Shown here: positions 15,880 to 25,088 of the stretch, in pieces
Position numbering within the stretch: position 1 is the stretch's first letter
Layout of the letters: each line of letters starts with the position of its first letter
IMG/VR virus record: IMGVR_UViG_3300031857_000262
Span: 1-53,088 of that record
DNA length: 53,088 bases
Origin: a virus
Direction: 5' to 3' (one strand)
Made by a program: the position numbers and the translations under genes
Notes under the pieces: generated by a model
The model's database searches: none
Told to the model about the DNA's origin: nothing
The model's input: only the letters and a program-made list of their open reading frames with translations

Positions 15880-16185
15880 ATGAGCAGCAACGGCCCACCA
15901 CCCTCAGAACTCGAACGAATCAAAACCAAACTTACTAACGCAGGACTGTCTCTTAAACAAGTAGATATGGTCATTAAATCTGCTCAAGAGTCAGCCCATG
16001 TTTTGGGAGTGGCCCTCGAACAGATTGCCGACGGTATGGCCAAAGTTATAGCGAGAACGGATTTTCATGTCAAGTACCCAACGTCTCCACCACCAATCAA
16101 GAAACACCACCACAACCGAAACAAACTCCCAAAATTCACCGACAGTCTTGAATTTATTACAAGACTAGTCGACGAAACACCATGA
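15880..16185 (+). CDS. Hypothetical protein, 101 aa
   Basis: The ATG at 15880 follows AAGGAAACCCTC; longer in-frame readings would run back into the tRNA. The N-terminal 60 residues are helical (ELERIKTKLTNAGLSLKQVD). A basic His/Lys/Pro segment follows (KKHHHNRNK). No family is recognised. It overlaps the next gene by ATGA-type coupling. Confidence 0.6.
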   Translation: MSSNGPPPSELERIKTKLTNAGLSLKQVDMVIKSAQESAHVLGVALEQIADGMAKVIARTDFHVKYPTSPPPIKKHHHNRNKLPKFTDSLEFITRLVDETP

Positions 16186-16706
16186 AACTCATCATCCCAC
16201 CCCAGGAAAACTTGTGTGCAGTCTACCTTGTAGACACACCACTATCTCCCTTATTGTGCCAAACACACCCAGACAAAGTCTTTATCTTCGGTGACAACAC
16301 AGAACGTACCGGAACACAAGGACAGGCTTTTATTCGTCGCTGTCCAAACACGTTTGGTATTCGTACTAAGATTTCACCCAAGACAAACGCTACTGCATAC
16401 TTTTACGACTACGACTTGATGATGTTCAAATATCTTCTAGCCGAAGATATGAAACAGATTCACAAACTTCGTCAAACTCATGCAATTGTGTTTCACACAA
16501 ACGGATACGGTAACGGCTTGGCAAAGCTTCCAGAAAAAGCTCCACGTTGTTACGAACACCTAGTCAATACTCTCAACACTTACTGTCAAGGAACCTACTG
16601 GTGTCTAAACCCATCCCACCCAAACCACCTTCCGCAAAACTCATCTATATCAACGGATCAGTCCGGTACGTCCACTACCCAAACCCACCCAGAGGTATCT
16701 CCGTAA
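16182..16706 (+). CDS. Conserved phage protein with FxFGDNxxRxGxxGQAxIR motif
   Basis: This encodes 174 residues. The core (KVFIFGDNTERTGTQGQAFI, then RRCPNTFGIRTK) matches a widespread small phage and bacterial family. In these, 'VFGDN ... GGQA-IR ... N-FGI-TK ... AYF-D' is invariant and an 'NGYGNGLAKL' Gly-rich strand follows. The biochemical role is unknown to me. The last 40 residues are Ser/Thr/Pro-rich and overlap the next frame, so the domain ends near residue 140. One CCCCAGGA copy near the start reads Pro-Gln-Glu. Confidence 0.65.
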   Translation: MKLIIPPQENLCAVYLVDTPLSPLLCQTHPDKVFIFGDNTERTGTQGQAFIRRCPNTFGIRTKISPKTNATAYFYDYDLMMFKYLLAEDMKQIHKLRQTHAIVFHTNGYGNGLAKLPEKAPRCYEHLVNTLNTYCQGTYWCLNPSHPNHLPQNSSISTDQSGTSTTQTHPEVSP

Positions 16707-16849
16707 TGATTAACGGAATGATTCGACGTCCTTGTGAAGTCGAGTTTATTCCACCAGACGCCAACTGGGATGCCAATTCTCCCAATCTTCATCGAATTAC
16801 TGTAGCTGCTTGGAAACACCGAGTAAGTTCATTCGTTCGTAATTCATAA
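16601..16849 (+). CDS. Small hypothetical protein overlapping the preceding gene
   Basis: The frame is 82 residues from GTG 16601, preceded at normal spacing by AAGGAA. A later ATG at 16706 would give only 47 residues, but the region before it (KLIYINGSVRYVHYPNPPRG) looks like ordinary coding sequence. No family is recognised. Confidence 0.5.
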   Translation: MSKPIPPKPPSAKLIYINGSVRYVHYPNPPRGISVMINGMIRRPCEVEFIPPDANWDANSPNLHRITVAAWKHRVSSFVRNS

Positions 16850-16871
16850 CTCGTTCCGTAGAAAGTTTGTT

Positions 16872-18764
16872 ATGCTCCTAGCAATCGACACAGAAACCAC
16901 TGGGTTAGATTTCTTTCATGGCTGTCGTCCGTTTATGATTACAGCTTGTGACGGAACCTACACTTACGTTTGGCAAGGACAAGTCAATCCTTATAATCGA
17001 GACGTGTATTGGGATGAAGATGAATTACGTTCGTTTACCGATCTTGTAGCAAAAGCTACTCGTATTATTTTTCATAACACTACGTTCGATATGCGAGCAC
17101 TTGCTTCAATCGGAGTAGACATTTCTTCTTTCTGGGGTCGGATAGAAGATACTTTGCTTGCTTCTCATGCCATTTGTTCTGGTGACACACACAACTTGAA
17201 AGACCTTGCAATCAAGTATTGCGACTACTGGGATGACGATGAAGTTGCTCTAGCCGACGCAGTAAAAGATTCTGTTAAACAAGCTAGAATCAAAGGATAC
17301 GACGTAGCCAAAGCTGGACACAGACACTTTCCAGGACTTCGTAAAACTGGTACTAGCTTTTGGAAACAAGACTATTGGCTTGCACCAGAATCTTGTGCCA
17401 CTTACGGTGGTCGGGATGCTGAACGTACTTGGTTGTTGTGGAGTTGTTTCCGTATCGGTCTAATGTCCGACGGTTTGTGGGACGTGTACTGCACTCGTAA
17501 AGAATTGCTCAAGATTGCTTATGACATGCAATCTACAGGCAAATACTTCTACGTAGAAGAAGCTCGACAAATCTTGGAATCCAACACCAAACGTATGGAA
17601 GAACTACGTTGGGAAATCAAACGAATTGCAGACATCAAGTATCGTTTCAATCCCAACAGTCGGGACCACTTGATCGACTTGATCCATAACCGGCTTAAAA
17701 TTCCTGTAGAATACTACACCCAGGGTAAAGTTCCCAAACCTGCTATGGACAAGAAAGCACTCAAATCCTATTTTGAAGATCATCAATCACCAGCACTAAC
17801 CAAACTAGCCAAATACAAACGACTTCAAAAACAAAACACAGACATCGAAGGGATACTAAACTGGGTTGACGAAAACAATCGTACACACTCTAACCTCAAC
17901 ATCACAGGCACCAGAGAAACACGACAGTCTTCATCCAACCCCAATGACCAAAACACCGACAACGAACTCAAGCACCTATTCGGTCCACCCCCAGGAAAAG
18001 TGTGGGTGTGTACTGACTTAGTAAACATCGAGTTGCGTATTTGGGCCTACGTTATCGGTAACAAAGAACTGATCGCATTGTTTGAGCAAGGCATGTCTGT
18101 TCACCAGATTATCATGGAGATTGTTTACCCTGCCGAAGCTAAACTCATTGGAGCTATCAAAGACAAACCTAAAAAGCTACTCACCGACGAAGATTATCGT
18201 ATTCTCAAAAAGTATACGAACATCAAATCCGGTAACTTTTCTTTGCTTTATGGTGGGTCTGAAAACAAGATCAATGAGAGCTATCACGGTGGTAAAAATC
18301 CACCTAATTACTGTGCTCGCATCAATGCTAAATTTCCCGGTGTAACTCAATTCACCAAGACCCGTATTGCTATGGCTTCTGAGAACTACGTCAAGTATCG
18401 AGTATTCAGCGTAAGCACTTTTGGTGGATACCGACTCGACGTTAATCCAGATCAAGCATACACGGCCTGCAACTACTTTGTTCAAGGTAGTGCTGGTTGG
18501 ATCATGACTGAAGCAATGATAGCCTGGGCTGCAAACCCTGACTACAAACGATTCAATTGTTCCATGAACTCCCAGATACACGACGGACTCGATACCGAAG
18601 TAGAAATCACATCAGCTCTCCCCAGGATTATCGATTCCAAGTGCATGACGATCAGCCGTGCTGGTCGTAAGTACATTCCAACCTGCGACGTTACTTGGGA
18701 AATCAAGTACCACCCAAGTGACGAAACCAACCCAATCATTCAAGACATTCTAGCATCGAAATAA
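16872..18764 (+). CDS. polA: Family A DNA polymerase (3'-5' exonuclease plus polymerase)
   Basis: This 630-residue replicative polymerase has no 5' nuclease domain, as in T7-type enzymes. The exonuclease motif DTETTGL is at residues 6-12, with the NTTFDMRAL motif near 73. Polymerase motif A reads TDLVNIELR near 381 (usually DYSQIELR), keeping the catalytic Asp and Glu. Motif B has K-x3-NFSLLYGG near 452. Motif C reads IHDG near 569, where almost all family members have HDE, so the second acidic residue is replaced by Gly. The start is close to a weak AGAAAG site. Confidence 0.92.
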   Translation: MLLAIDTETTGLDFFHGCRPFMITACDGTYTYVWQGQVNPYNRDVYWDEDELRSFTDLVAKATRIIFHNTTFDMRALASIGVDISSFWGRIEDTLLASHAICSGDTHNLKDLAIKYCDYWDDDEVALADAVKDSVKQARIKGYDVAKAGHRHFPGLRKTGTSFWKQDYWLAPESCATYGGRDAERTWLLWSCFRIGLMSDGLWDVYCTRKELLKIAYDMQSTGKYFYVEEARQILESNTKRMEELRWEIKRIADIKYRFNPNSRDHLIDLIHNRLKIPVEYYTQGKVPKPAMDKKALKSYFEDHQSPALTKLAKYKRLQKQNTDIEGILNWVDENNRTHSNLNITGTRETRQSSSNPNDQNTDNELKHLFGPPPGKVWVCTDLVNIELRIWAYVIGNKELIALFEQGMSVHQIIMEIVYPAEAKLIGAIKDKPKKLLTDEDYRILKKYTNIKSGNFSLLYGGSENKINESYHGGKNPPNYCARINAKFPGVTQFTKTRIAMASENYVKYRVFSVSTFGGYRLDVNPDQAYTACNYFVQGSAGWIMTEAMIAWAANPDYKRFNCSMNSQIHDGLDTEVEITSALPRIIDSKCMTISRAGRKYIPTCDVTWEIKYHPSDETNPIIQDILASK

Positions 18765-18766
18765 CT

Positions 18767-18976
18767 ATGCCACAACCTTTGACCGTTACCGAAAAACTTG
18801 TATTGTTCAAAGCAAACTTGCTTGCCATACAAAAAATACTTTCTTCCAAACTATCAGACCAAGCCAAGCACAAAGCTATCTTGGAACTGATCGACGAAGA
18901 ACTCAACTTTCCTACGGAGCAAGACAAAGATTCTTTGCTCCGAATGAGAGACCGCATCCTAAAACACAGCCGATGA
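18767..18976 (+). CDS. Small helical protein, 69 aa
   Basis: It begins two bases after the polymerase stop. The protein is a string of amphipathic helices with Lys, Leu and Glu, ending in RMRDRILKHSR. It could be a polymerase accessory peptide or a small terminase-like protein; nothing in the sequence decides. Confidence 0.6.
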   Translation: MPQPLTVTEKLVLFKANLLAIQKILSSKLSDQAKHKAILELIDEELNFPTEQDKDSLLRMRDRILKHSR

Positions 18977-18989
18977 AAGGTATTGTACC

Positions 18990-21020
18990 GTGCATTTGTT
19001 CGAATTTCACACAGGGATCATAGCCCAACAGCATGGCGATCAGTTCATTATGGACTGCCCATTCTGCGAAAAACAATCTCACTTTTTCTACAACGGAGAG
19101 ACATTTCTCTGGGACTGCAAAGTCTGTATGAAGAGTGGCAATCCAGTTCAATTCCTACGTTACTTGTACGAATCTTTCGACAACGTAACTCGCACCGCCA
19201 ATTTCATTTCTTCTCTACGAGACTTGCCTTTATCTTGCATTCAAGACGCCGGAATCAAATACAACGACCTAAATGGTTCGTATTTGATTCCCACGTTTAA
19301 GAACGGCAAACTAAACAACTTGTACAAAGTTGCCCTAGTCCGCAAACAAGACAAACACACCGGAGAATGGGCAGACAAGTGGATTATCATGGCCTCCCCA
19401 GGAATTGAGCATACACTCATGAACTGGGAAGAAACCACCTGCGACACCATTTTGATTTCCGAAGGTCACTGGGATCGTCTTGCTGCCCGTGCCATTATCG
19501 GTGGACATCACGTATCTCCTATCGGAGTTCCTGGGGCCGGGGTATGGAAAGCAAGTTGGTGTGAAATCTTGGCAGACAAACACGTTGTGTTTGCTTACGA
19601 CAACGACCCTTCTGGTAAAGCAGGATTTGAGAAAGTTATTCTCAGCCATATCGCTACCAGCCACTACAAGCCAAAGTCCATCAGCTACATTCGGTATCCC
19701 GAAGACAAGCCTGTAGGTTACGATCTTAACGACGTTTATCGAGAGTACGGTCGAGGTTCATTTTCCAAACTAGAAGAATGGAAAACCCCATACACGTCTC
19801 CAGAAAACGTCGTGGTTGTAAAGACCACAATGGAGACTGTCGTTGCTGATACTTCATGCACCACGTTCGATGAACTGGTTGCTCGATACGAACAAGTATT
19901 TCACACAACCGAACCCATGAAGCTAGGACTACTCCTAGTATTGTCATCCATCTACTCCACCAGGATAGAGGGCGAACAACTATGGATTCGTATGTTTGGT
20001 GCTCCAAGTTCCGGTAAAACTACCATCGCTAAAGTTGTTGGTGGTTCAGAACAAGTAGTGCTCAAGTCTACATTTACAGGTTTGTTTTCTGGTTGGAAGG
20101 ATGACAACGGACAAGATGCTTCTCTTATCCCTCTCATCGCAGGCAAGACACTCATCGTTAAAGATGCTGATGCCCTCATGCGAGAAGGTAACGTAGAGAA
20201 AATCTTTTCAGAACTCCGAGACTTCTACGACAAAGATAGTTCCACGTTCTACAAAAACATGGTTGCCCACGACTACCGCAACATTCGTTCTACGATGGTA
20301 TTGTGTGGGACTCACGTTCTACGTAGGTCCGACCAATCTTTCCTGGGGGAGAGATTTTTAGACTTCGAGTTGGACTTGTCAGACCGTGATCGTGGACTAA
20401 TCGAAGATCGTATGTTAACTCGATCTATGGCAGTAGCTAATGATCCATCAGCTCTCCCTCCAGAAACTCCAGTTATTGCAGCAGCCAAAGGTTTCATTGA
20501 TGCTTTAATGCAAAAGAACATCAACGTGCTCCTTGGTCCAAGAGAACAAGAAAACATCAAAAAGTTTGCTCGTCTTGCTGCAACCCTTCGTACCAAAGTT
20601 GACCGAGAAAACAATCGGGGTAACGAGATAGCATCAGAACCTATCATCGAAGTACCTGCTCGTTTGATCGGTCAGTTGACCAAGCTATACATTTGTGCTT
20701 CCGTTGTCCTAGGTCTCGACAAGCCTAACGAAATGGTACATCAATTGGTAGCAAAAGTCATTCGAGACATCATCGACTACAAGTCTTATCGTATGCGGAT
20801 CGTTCGGCATATTATGAAAGAACCTCGTAGCCGAGACGAACTTGTTATGCTTACTGACATGTCTATCGAACGAGTCAACCGAGAACTGCAAGACTTGATT
20901 GCCCTCAAGTTAGTTCACGGTTTCAAGTCCTCGTCCAGTAGTGGTGTTGGTCGGCATGTACTCAAACTACAACTCAACCAACCACTGGTAGAATTACTCC
21001 AACACATTGGATTCGAATAA
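18990..21020 (+). CDS. TOPRIM primase fused to a helicase/AAA+ ATPase
   Basis: This encodes 676 residues from GTG 18990. A zinc-binding region has C23, C26, C43 and C46. A TOPRIM primase domain carries ISEGHWDRL near 155 (catalytic Glu) and VFAYDNDPSGKAG near 198 (D-x-D). The helicase half has Walker A GAPSSGKTT near 336, KTLIVKDADALM (Walker B) near 380, and a downstream arginine-rich segment. The C-terminus contains a winged-helix-like segment. This is the phage primase-helicase; it lies between polymerase and terminase. Confidence 0.85.
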   Translation: MHLFEFHTGIIAQQHGDQFIMDCPFCEKQSHFFYNGETFLWDCKVCMKSGNPVQFLRYLYESFDNVTRTANFISSLRDLPLSCIQDAGIKYNDLNGSYLIPTFKNGKLNNLYKVALVRKQDKHTGEWADKWIIMASPGIEHTLMNWEETTCDTILISEGHWDRLAARAIIGGHHVSPIGVPGAGVWKASWCEILADKHVVFAYDNDPSGKAGFEKVILSHIATSHYKPKSISYIRYPEDKPVGYDLNDVYREYGRGSFSKLEEWKTPYTSPENVVVVKTTMETVVADTSCTTFDELVARYEQVFHTTEPMKLGLLLVLSSIYSTRIEGEQLWIRMFGAPSSGKTTIAKVVGGSEQVVLKSTFTGLFSGWKDDNGQDASLIPLIAGKTLIVKDADALMREGNVEKIFSELRDFYDKDSSTFYKNMVAHDYRNIRSTMVLCGTHVLRRSDQSFLGERFLDFELDLSDRDRGLIEDRMLTRSMAVANDPSALPPETPVIAAAKGFIDALMQKNINVLLGPREQENIKKFARLAATLRTKVDRENNRGNEIASEPIIEVPARLIGQLTKLYICASVVLGLDKPNEMVHQLVAKVIRDIIDYKSYRMRIVRHIMKEPRSRDELVMLTDMSIERVNRELQDLIALKLVHGFKSSSSSGVGRHVLKLQLNQPLVELLQHIGFE

Positions 21021-23194
21021 TGCCAAAAGGATTTGATCCATTCGCAGAATTTGATGCCGACGATTCAACCCCCGAATTCCTCTCCCCAGAAGAAACGGTG
21101 GCATTGACTCGTCAACGATCTATGCAACGTCGGAACGATCGTCGAGATCAAATGCTCAAGAGCATGTTTCACGACGTAAAAGCTGACGTTACAATCTCTC
21201 CAGAACTGCAAGCCAAACGAGACGAACTACGATCCGATTACGTCAAAGCACACCAAATACTGTTCCCAAATAGCACCGGCCAAAAAGAGTTCGGTGAAGA
21301 ACAAAACAAAGCTATTCGACGATTTCAAAAGATTGTACAAAGTCGTGGCAAGCTAGTTCAAGCAGAACCTCGTGGATTCGCTAAAACTTCCCGTGCAGTT
21401 AATCAAATGCTCATGGGAGTTTTGCAAGGAGACATCAAGTTTGCTCTGATTGTTTCGTCTGCCATTGACAAGTCTACGGACATCATGGAGCAGTTGCAGA
21501 CAGAGTTGCTGGGTAACTATGCTCTAGAAGAATACTACCCAACAATCATGCAATGCTTTCAGCAAACCGAAGGCAAAGCAGTCAAGGCTAACAAACAAAC
21601 CCTTAACGGCGAACCAACCCACACCGGATGGGGTGGAGACTACATTCGATTCCCAAACGTCCCAGGAGAACCGAGCAGCGGAGCCATTATTCTAGTTCGT
21701 ACCAAAGACAACCTTCGAGGAATTTCTCGAAAGATTAGGTACGGACCAGAAGCCGGTAAAGTTATTCGACCCGACTTCGTTTTGTTGGATGACATTCAAA
21801 CAGATAAAGATGCTGTAAGTCCAGCAGTCTCGGCTAAGATTATCAAGACCATCAAACGAGCTGCACTCTTTGGTGGAAGTCACTCGAAAAAAATTCGAGC
21901 CATCATGACAATCACACCGAACTGCAAAGGAGACACAGCTACTCACTTTATTTTGAACGAACCTTCATGGGAAGTAGCAATGTATTCGATGCTCAAAACC
22001 ATGCCTAAAAACATGGACTTGTGGGATCAGTACGGAGCTATGCTACTGAACTTCAATCGACACGTAGAAGGTGATCGAGAACGAGCACAACGTAGAGCAT
22101 ACGAATTTGTTAAAAACAACTACGATCAACTCCACGAAGGTGCCGAAGCAACTTGGGAATGGGCTTACGAATGGGACACAGACGATCCAATCGAAGTGTC
22201 GGCAGTTCAGCACGCAATGACATTCTTTTACGAAGAAGGTGAAGAAGCCTTTAACTATGAATGTCAATGCAAAGTGGACACCACGACCAGTGAAGACGAA
22301 GCCATCAAAGCTTTGCCTGAACAAATCGTATCCCGTATATCCCACCTCCCCAGGAGAAAAGTGCCAGCACAATGTAAGGTTCTTGTTACCCACGTTGACT
22401 GTAATGCTGACTTCTTGAGCTACATGACTGTAGCCTCAGACACTCAGTTAATGCCCTACGTAGTGGACTATGGAACCTATCCACCACAACCTGGAGTAAT
22501 CTTTCGTAAAGGAAAGATTCAACGAAAGTTGTGTGACATATACCAAGACATTGAACGAGAAGATTTTGCAGGCATGATGTATCAAGCCGTTCGAGACTTC
22601 TCTGAGATTCTTGGCAACACCATCTACGTTCGGGAAGATGGACACGAAATGCTCCACAGATACATCGCATTTGACACCATGTGGCAAACCGATCACGTTC
22701 TGCGAGCCATTCGTGAATGTCGCCACCGAACAATCACCGTAGGTACTCAAGGGGTATTCTACGGAGTCAAAGATCGTCCTATGATGGAAAACACCAGTGG
22801 TGACAGGCAAATGCACTACCACTGTTTTACCACTCCATCCCAGGACAGAATAGTTGACTTATTAAAGATCGATACCAACAGCATGAAAACCCACGTTCAT
22901 CGAGGGTTCATTGCTCGTTCAGGAGTCATCGGTACATACAAGCTGTTCATCCCAGAAAATCCTGGGGACCATCAATTGCTAACTGAACACTTGTGTGCAG
23001 AAGATGTTACACAGCTGGTAAACCAAAAAGAACAACGAATCGTGAATGAATGGGTTAACACCGCTAGTCACGACAACGAATTCTTCGACAACATAGTAGG
23101 ATGTACAGCTCTCTTATTCAAAGCAGGCTGTACTCTCAAAACCACTAAAGAAATCAAACGATTTAACATCCAACAATACGTGAGCAAAAAATGA
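21020..23194 (+). CDS. terL: Large terminase subunit
   Basis: This 724-residue DNA-packaging motor has an ATPase Walker A-like segment AEPRGFAKTSRAV near 115, Walker B VLLDDIQTD near 254, and a nuclease domain beginning VTHVDCNADF near 456 with its metal-binding Asp. Length is at the long end for TerL, close to the T4-like and planctomycete phage types. The start overlaps the primase stop (TAATG). I could not identify a small terminase subunit nearby. Confidence 0.85.
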   Translation: MPKGFDPFAEFDADDSTPEFLSPEETVALTRQRSMQRRNDRRDQMLKSMFHDVKADVTISPELQAKRDELRSDYVKAHQILFPNSTGQKEFGEEQNKAIRRFQKIVQSRGKLVQAEPRGFAKTSRAVNQMLMGVLQGDIKFALIVSSAIDKSTDIMEQLQTELLGNYALEEYYPTIMQCFQQTEGKAVKANKQTLNGEPTHTGWGGDYIRFPNVPGEPSSGAIILVRTKDNLRGISRKIRYGPEAGKVIRPDFVLLDDIQTDKDAVSPAVSAKIIKTIKRAALFGGSHSKKIRAIMTITPNCKGDTATHFILNEPSWEVAMYSMLKTMPKNMDLWDQYGAMLLNFNRHVEGDRERAQRRAYEFVKNNYDQLHEGAEATWEWAYEWDTDDPIEVSAVQHAMTFFYEEGEEAFNYECQCKVDTTTSEDEAIKALPEQIVSRISHLPRRKVPAQCKVLVTHVDCNADFLSYMTVASDTQLMPYVVDYGTYPPQPGVIFRKGKIQRKLCDIYQDIEREDFAGMMYQAVRDFSEILGNTIYVREDGHEMLHRYIAFDTMWQTDHVLRAIRECRHRTITVGTQGVFYGVKDRPMMENTSGDRQMHYHCFTTPSQDRIVDLLKIDTNSMKTHVHRGFIARSGVIGTYKLFIPENPGDHQLLTEHLCAEDVTQLVNQKEQRIVNEWVNTASHDNEFFDNIVGCTALLFKAGCTLKTTKEIKRFNIQQYVSKK

Positions 23195-24246
23195 CCAAGA
23201 CCCCAGACACCAGCCCCTACGTTCGCACCCCAACAGTCAAAGACCGCCATCGTTTACCAATGCAGTGTGTAGTGAGAGCTACACCAAAACACGAATGGAA
23301 ACCAGCTTTGTTGGTAGACATTTTCGCACACTCCTCACACAACTTTGCTGTAGTTCCATCAGACTCACCCCCAGCTGGCATAAAAGCAGGAAAGGTCCAA
23401 GTAGAAATGTACAAAGAGTGTCTCATTCGAAACAAAGCTCCAACCACTCGTCCAGCCACTGCTGAATCAATCGTCGACCCACCACCCAAACCATCACCAA
23501 AGTTTAAGCAAGGTGAACGTGTTGTATGCGGCCCACCAGAAGATGTAGTTTACATACGAGCTATTCATACATTCGACGAAGTACATGGATGGAAGTATGC
23601 AATCGACAGATACTCGGACACAAATATCTCAAAGTTGATAGATCAAGCAGACCATATACCCGAAGATATCATTCAACCGTACATACCAGACAACGTACCA
23701 CCACCAAAATTTGGCTTAGGTGATCCTGTGTACTACGATTGTACAAACGGACCTACATTTTACATTCAAAGTTCAATACATACATCTTCGGGTTGGTTGT
23801 ACAAAATGATCAACATAAAGACAAACGGTACAATTCACTGTCAGTTAACTGATATACCAGAAGCAGAACTTACTCTTGCCGAGAACAAAGTAAACGTTCT
23901 AGACCTACCTCCCACACCCCAGGAAAACAACACGGTCGTCAATGAACAAGGCGGTAAACAATCCCACCTTGATGCTCGATTTGATTGCATCCCTCCAGTT
24001 GTTCTTCGTTTGTTAGCCCAATGCTTAGGCTTTGGTGCTAGGAAATACGGCAAAGAAAACTGGAAAAACATTCCACAATGGGATCACCTAAATCATGCCG
24101 TGAATCATATCAACGAATGGAATCGGGGCAACAGAGACGAACCCCACCTGGTCAATGCAATGGCTCGCCTTACGTTTGCTTTGTGGCAAGCAGTAGACAC
24201 CAACCAACAACCCGACACCTACCAACACCCGGACCAACTCAAATGA
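23191..24246 (+). CDS. Fusion: SH3/KOW-like modules plus dATP/dGTP diphosphohydrolase-type domain
   Basis: This encodes 351 residues. Two repeated modules, KFKQGERVVCGPP near 101 and KFGLGDPVYYDC near 172, precede a C-terminal domain near 246-335. That domain (RFDCIPPVVLRLLAQCLGFGARKYG, split here as RFDCIPP and LGFGARKYG, then ENW-x-W-HLNHAVNHI) matches the dATP/dGTP diphosphohydrolase N-terminal family (PF18909, from memory). Expected activity is dNTP cleavage. It may cooperate with MazG in shaping the nucleotide pool. Confidence 0.7.
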   Translation: MTKTPDTSPYVRTPTVKDRHRLPMQCVVRATPKHEWKPALLVDIFAHSSHNFAVVPSDSPPAGIKAGKVQVEMYKECLIRNKAPTTRPATAESIVDPPPKPSPKFKQGERVVCGPPEDVVYIRAIHTFDEVHGWKYAIDRYSDTNISKLIDQADHIPEDIIQPYIPDNVPPPKFGLGDPVYYDCTNGPTFYIQSSIHTSSGWLYKMINIKTNGTIHCQLTDIPEAELTLAENKVNVLDLPPTPQENNTVVNEQGGKQSHLDARFDCIPPVVLRLLAQCLGFGARKYGKENWKNIPQWDHLNHAVNHINEWNRGNRDEPHLVNAMARLTFALWQAVDTNQQPDTYQHPDQLK

Positions 24247-24383
24247 TTACCCTTGCAGCAGTTCTTTTGTTTGTTCTTAACGTAGCTGCCTGTATGCACT
24301 CAGCATACAGACTAGGTTACACTAAAGGTTATCAACGTGGTAAGTTAATAGCCTTCATGGAAGAACTGGACAGAAACAAATGA
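24243..24383 (+). CDS. Small membrane protein, 46 aa
   Basis: ATG 24243 overlaps the previous stop (ATGA), and its own stop overlaps the next ATG. The N-terminal half is one transmembrane helix (LAAVLLFVLNVAACMHSA); the remainder is basic (YTKGYQRGKL). The tight overlaps support it. It could be holin-like, but that is only a guess. Confidence 0.55.
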   Translation: MITLAAVLLFVLNVAACMHSAYRLGYTKGYQRGKLIAFMEELDRNK

Positions 24384-24856
24384 GCATCCATCAAATTCTC
24401 AGTCTTAAAGTCATCGACGGAGACACCCTCGAAGCTATCTATGAACTCGACACAATCGAGGGAATATATGTCCATCGAGGTCTCCGACTCACTGGAATCG
24501 ACACCCCAGAAAAGAACACCCAAGCCGGTAGGCTAGTCAAACAATTTGTAGAATCTTGGGTCAAACAAAACCGACAAGACCTACAAATTATGACTGTCAG
24601 TTCTGACAAGTTTAACGGACGAACTGTTGGAGACATCATCCGAATCGTGTCAAACAAAATGGTAGACTCTCTTAGCGGACTCTTAATCCACAAAGGTCTA
24701 GCTAAATCCTACAACGGACGAACAGCCAAGATTCCCTGGACACCCCAGGAACTTGATCGCATCTGCGAGCAGCTTAACAAAACCGTCACCACCCAAAACT
24801 ACGAATTGTTCGAATGGATTCCCTGTACCGACCCCAAACCCCTGATTGTAAAGTAA
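24380..24856 (+). CDS. Staphylococcal-nuclease-like protein
   Basis: This 158-residue protein has a thermonuclease/SNase core: VIDGDTLEA near residue 10, RLTGIDTPE near 35 (catalytic Arg and Asp), FNGRTVGDI near 75 and KGLAKSYNGR near 104. It is expected to be a calcium-dependent nonspecific nuclease, perhaps for host DNA breakdown. No signal peptide is seen. It is the last gene before the regulatory leader. One CCCCAGGA copy reads Pro-Gln-Glu. Confidence 0.8.
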   Translation: MSIHQILSLKVIDGDTLEAIYELDTIEGIYVHRGLRLTGIDTPEKNTQAGRLVKQFVESWVKQNRQDLQIMTVSSDKFNGRTVGDIIRIVSNKMVDSLSGLLIHKGLAKSYNGRTAKIPWTPQELDRICEQLNKTVTTQNYELFEWIPCTDPKPLIVK

Positions 24857-24908
24857 CCGCCCCCGTTATCTTCCCATGATATTAAACCGCCTTTTTTGAA
24901 AAATAGTA

Positions 24909-24936
24909 TTGACTTTCCGAAAATCGCGGTTATAAT
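24909..24936 (+). promoter_or_regulatory. sigma70-like promoter before the late region
   Basis: TTGACT (24909-24914) and TATAAT (24931-24936) are separated by 16 bases. The -10 context matches the left-end promoter. It is the best promoter in the window by consensus. Transcripts would begin near 24943 and enter the hairpin leader described next. Confidence 0.8.
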
Positions 24937-24965
24937 TCACTAGCGGATCGAAGCGAGTTAATATC

Positions 24966-25005
24966 GCCAAAAGATAATTCGATTAAAAACGAATTATGTT
25001 TTGGC
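24966..25005 (+). promoter_or_regulatory. Leader stem-loop
   Basis: GCCAAAA and ATAATTCG pair with CGAATTAT and TTTTGGC, giving about 15 base pairs, one G-G mismatch and an eight-base loop ATTAAAAA. It lies about 25 bases after the predicted transcription start, where antiterminator RNA elements or riboregulators are often found. Confidence 0.6.
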
Positions 25006-25024
25006 TTTCATGAAAAATAGTTTC

Positions 25025-25076
25025 AGCCGATCTGCTCTTGACAATACTCATTGTCTTGTGGTAGGTCGGCTTTTTC
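25025..25076 (+). terminator. Intrinsic terminator between promoter and subtilase gene
   Basis: AGCCGATCT (25025-25033) pairs with AGGTCGGCT (25063-25071), enclosing a second hairpin GACAAT-ACTC-ATTGTC, followed by TTTTT. It either ends a short RNA of about 130 bases or attenuates the late operon, whose first ATG is at 25089. Confidence 0.75.
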
Positions 25077-25088
25077 TATTTACCAATC

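Noticed and set aside
11782-24246. Z-genome (2-aminoadenine) phage
   Set aside because: Nucleotide enzymes are suggestive, but no PurZ-like adenylosuccinate synthetase and no HD-type DatZ were seen; not claimed.
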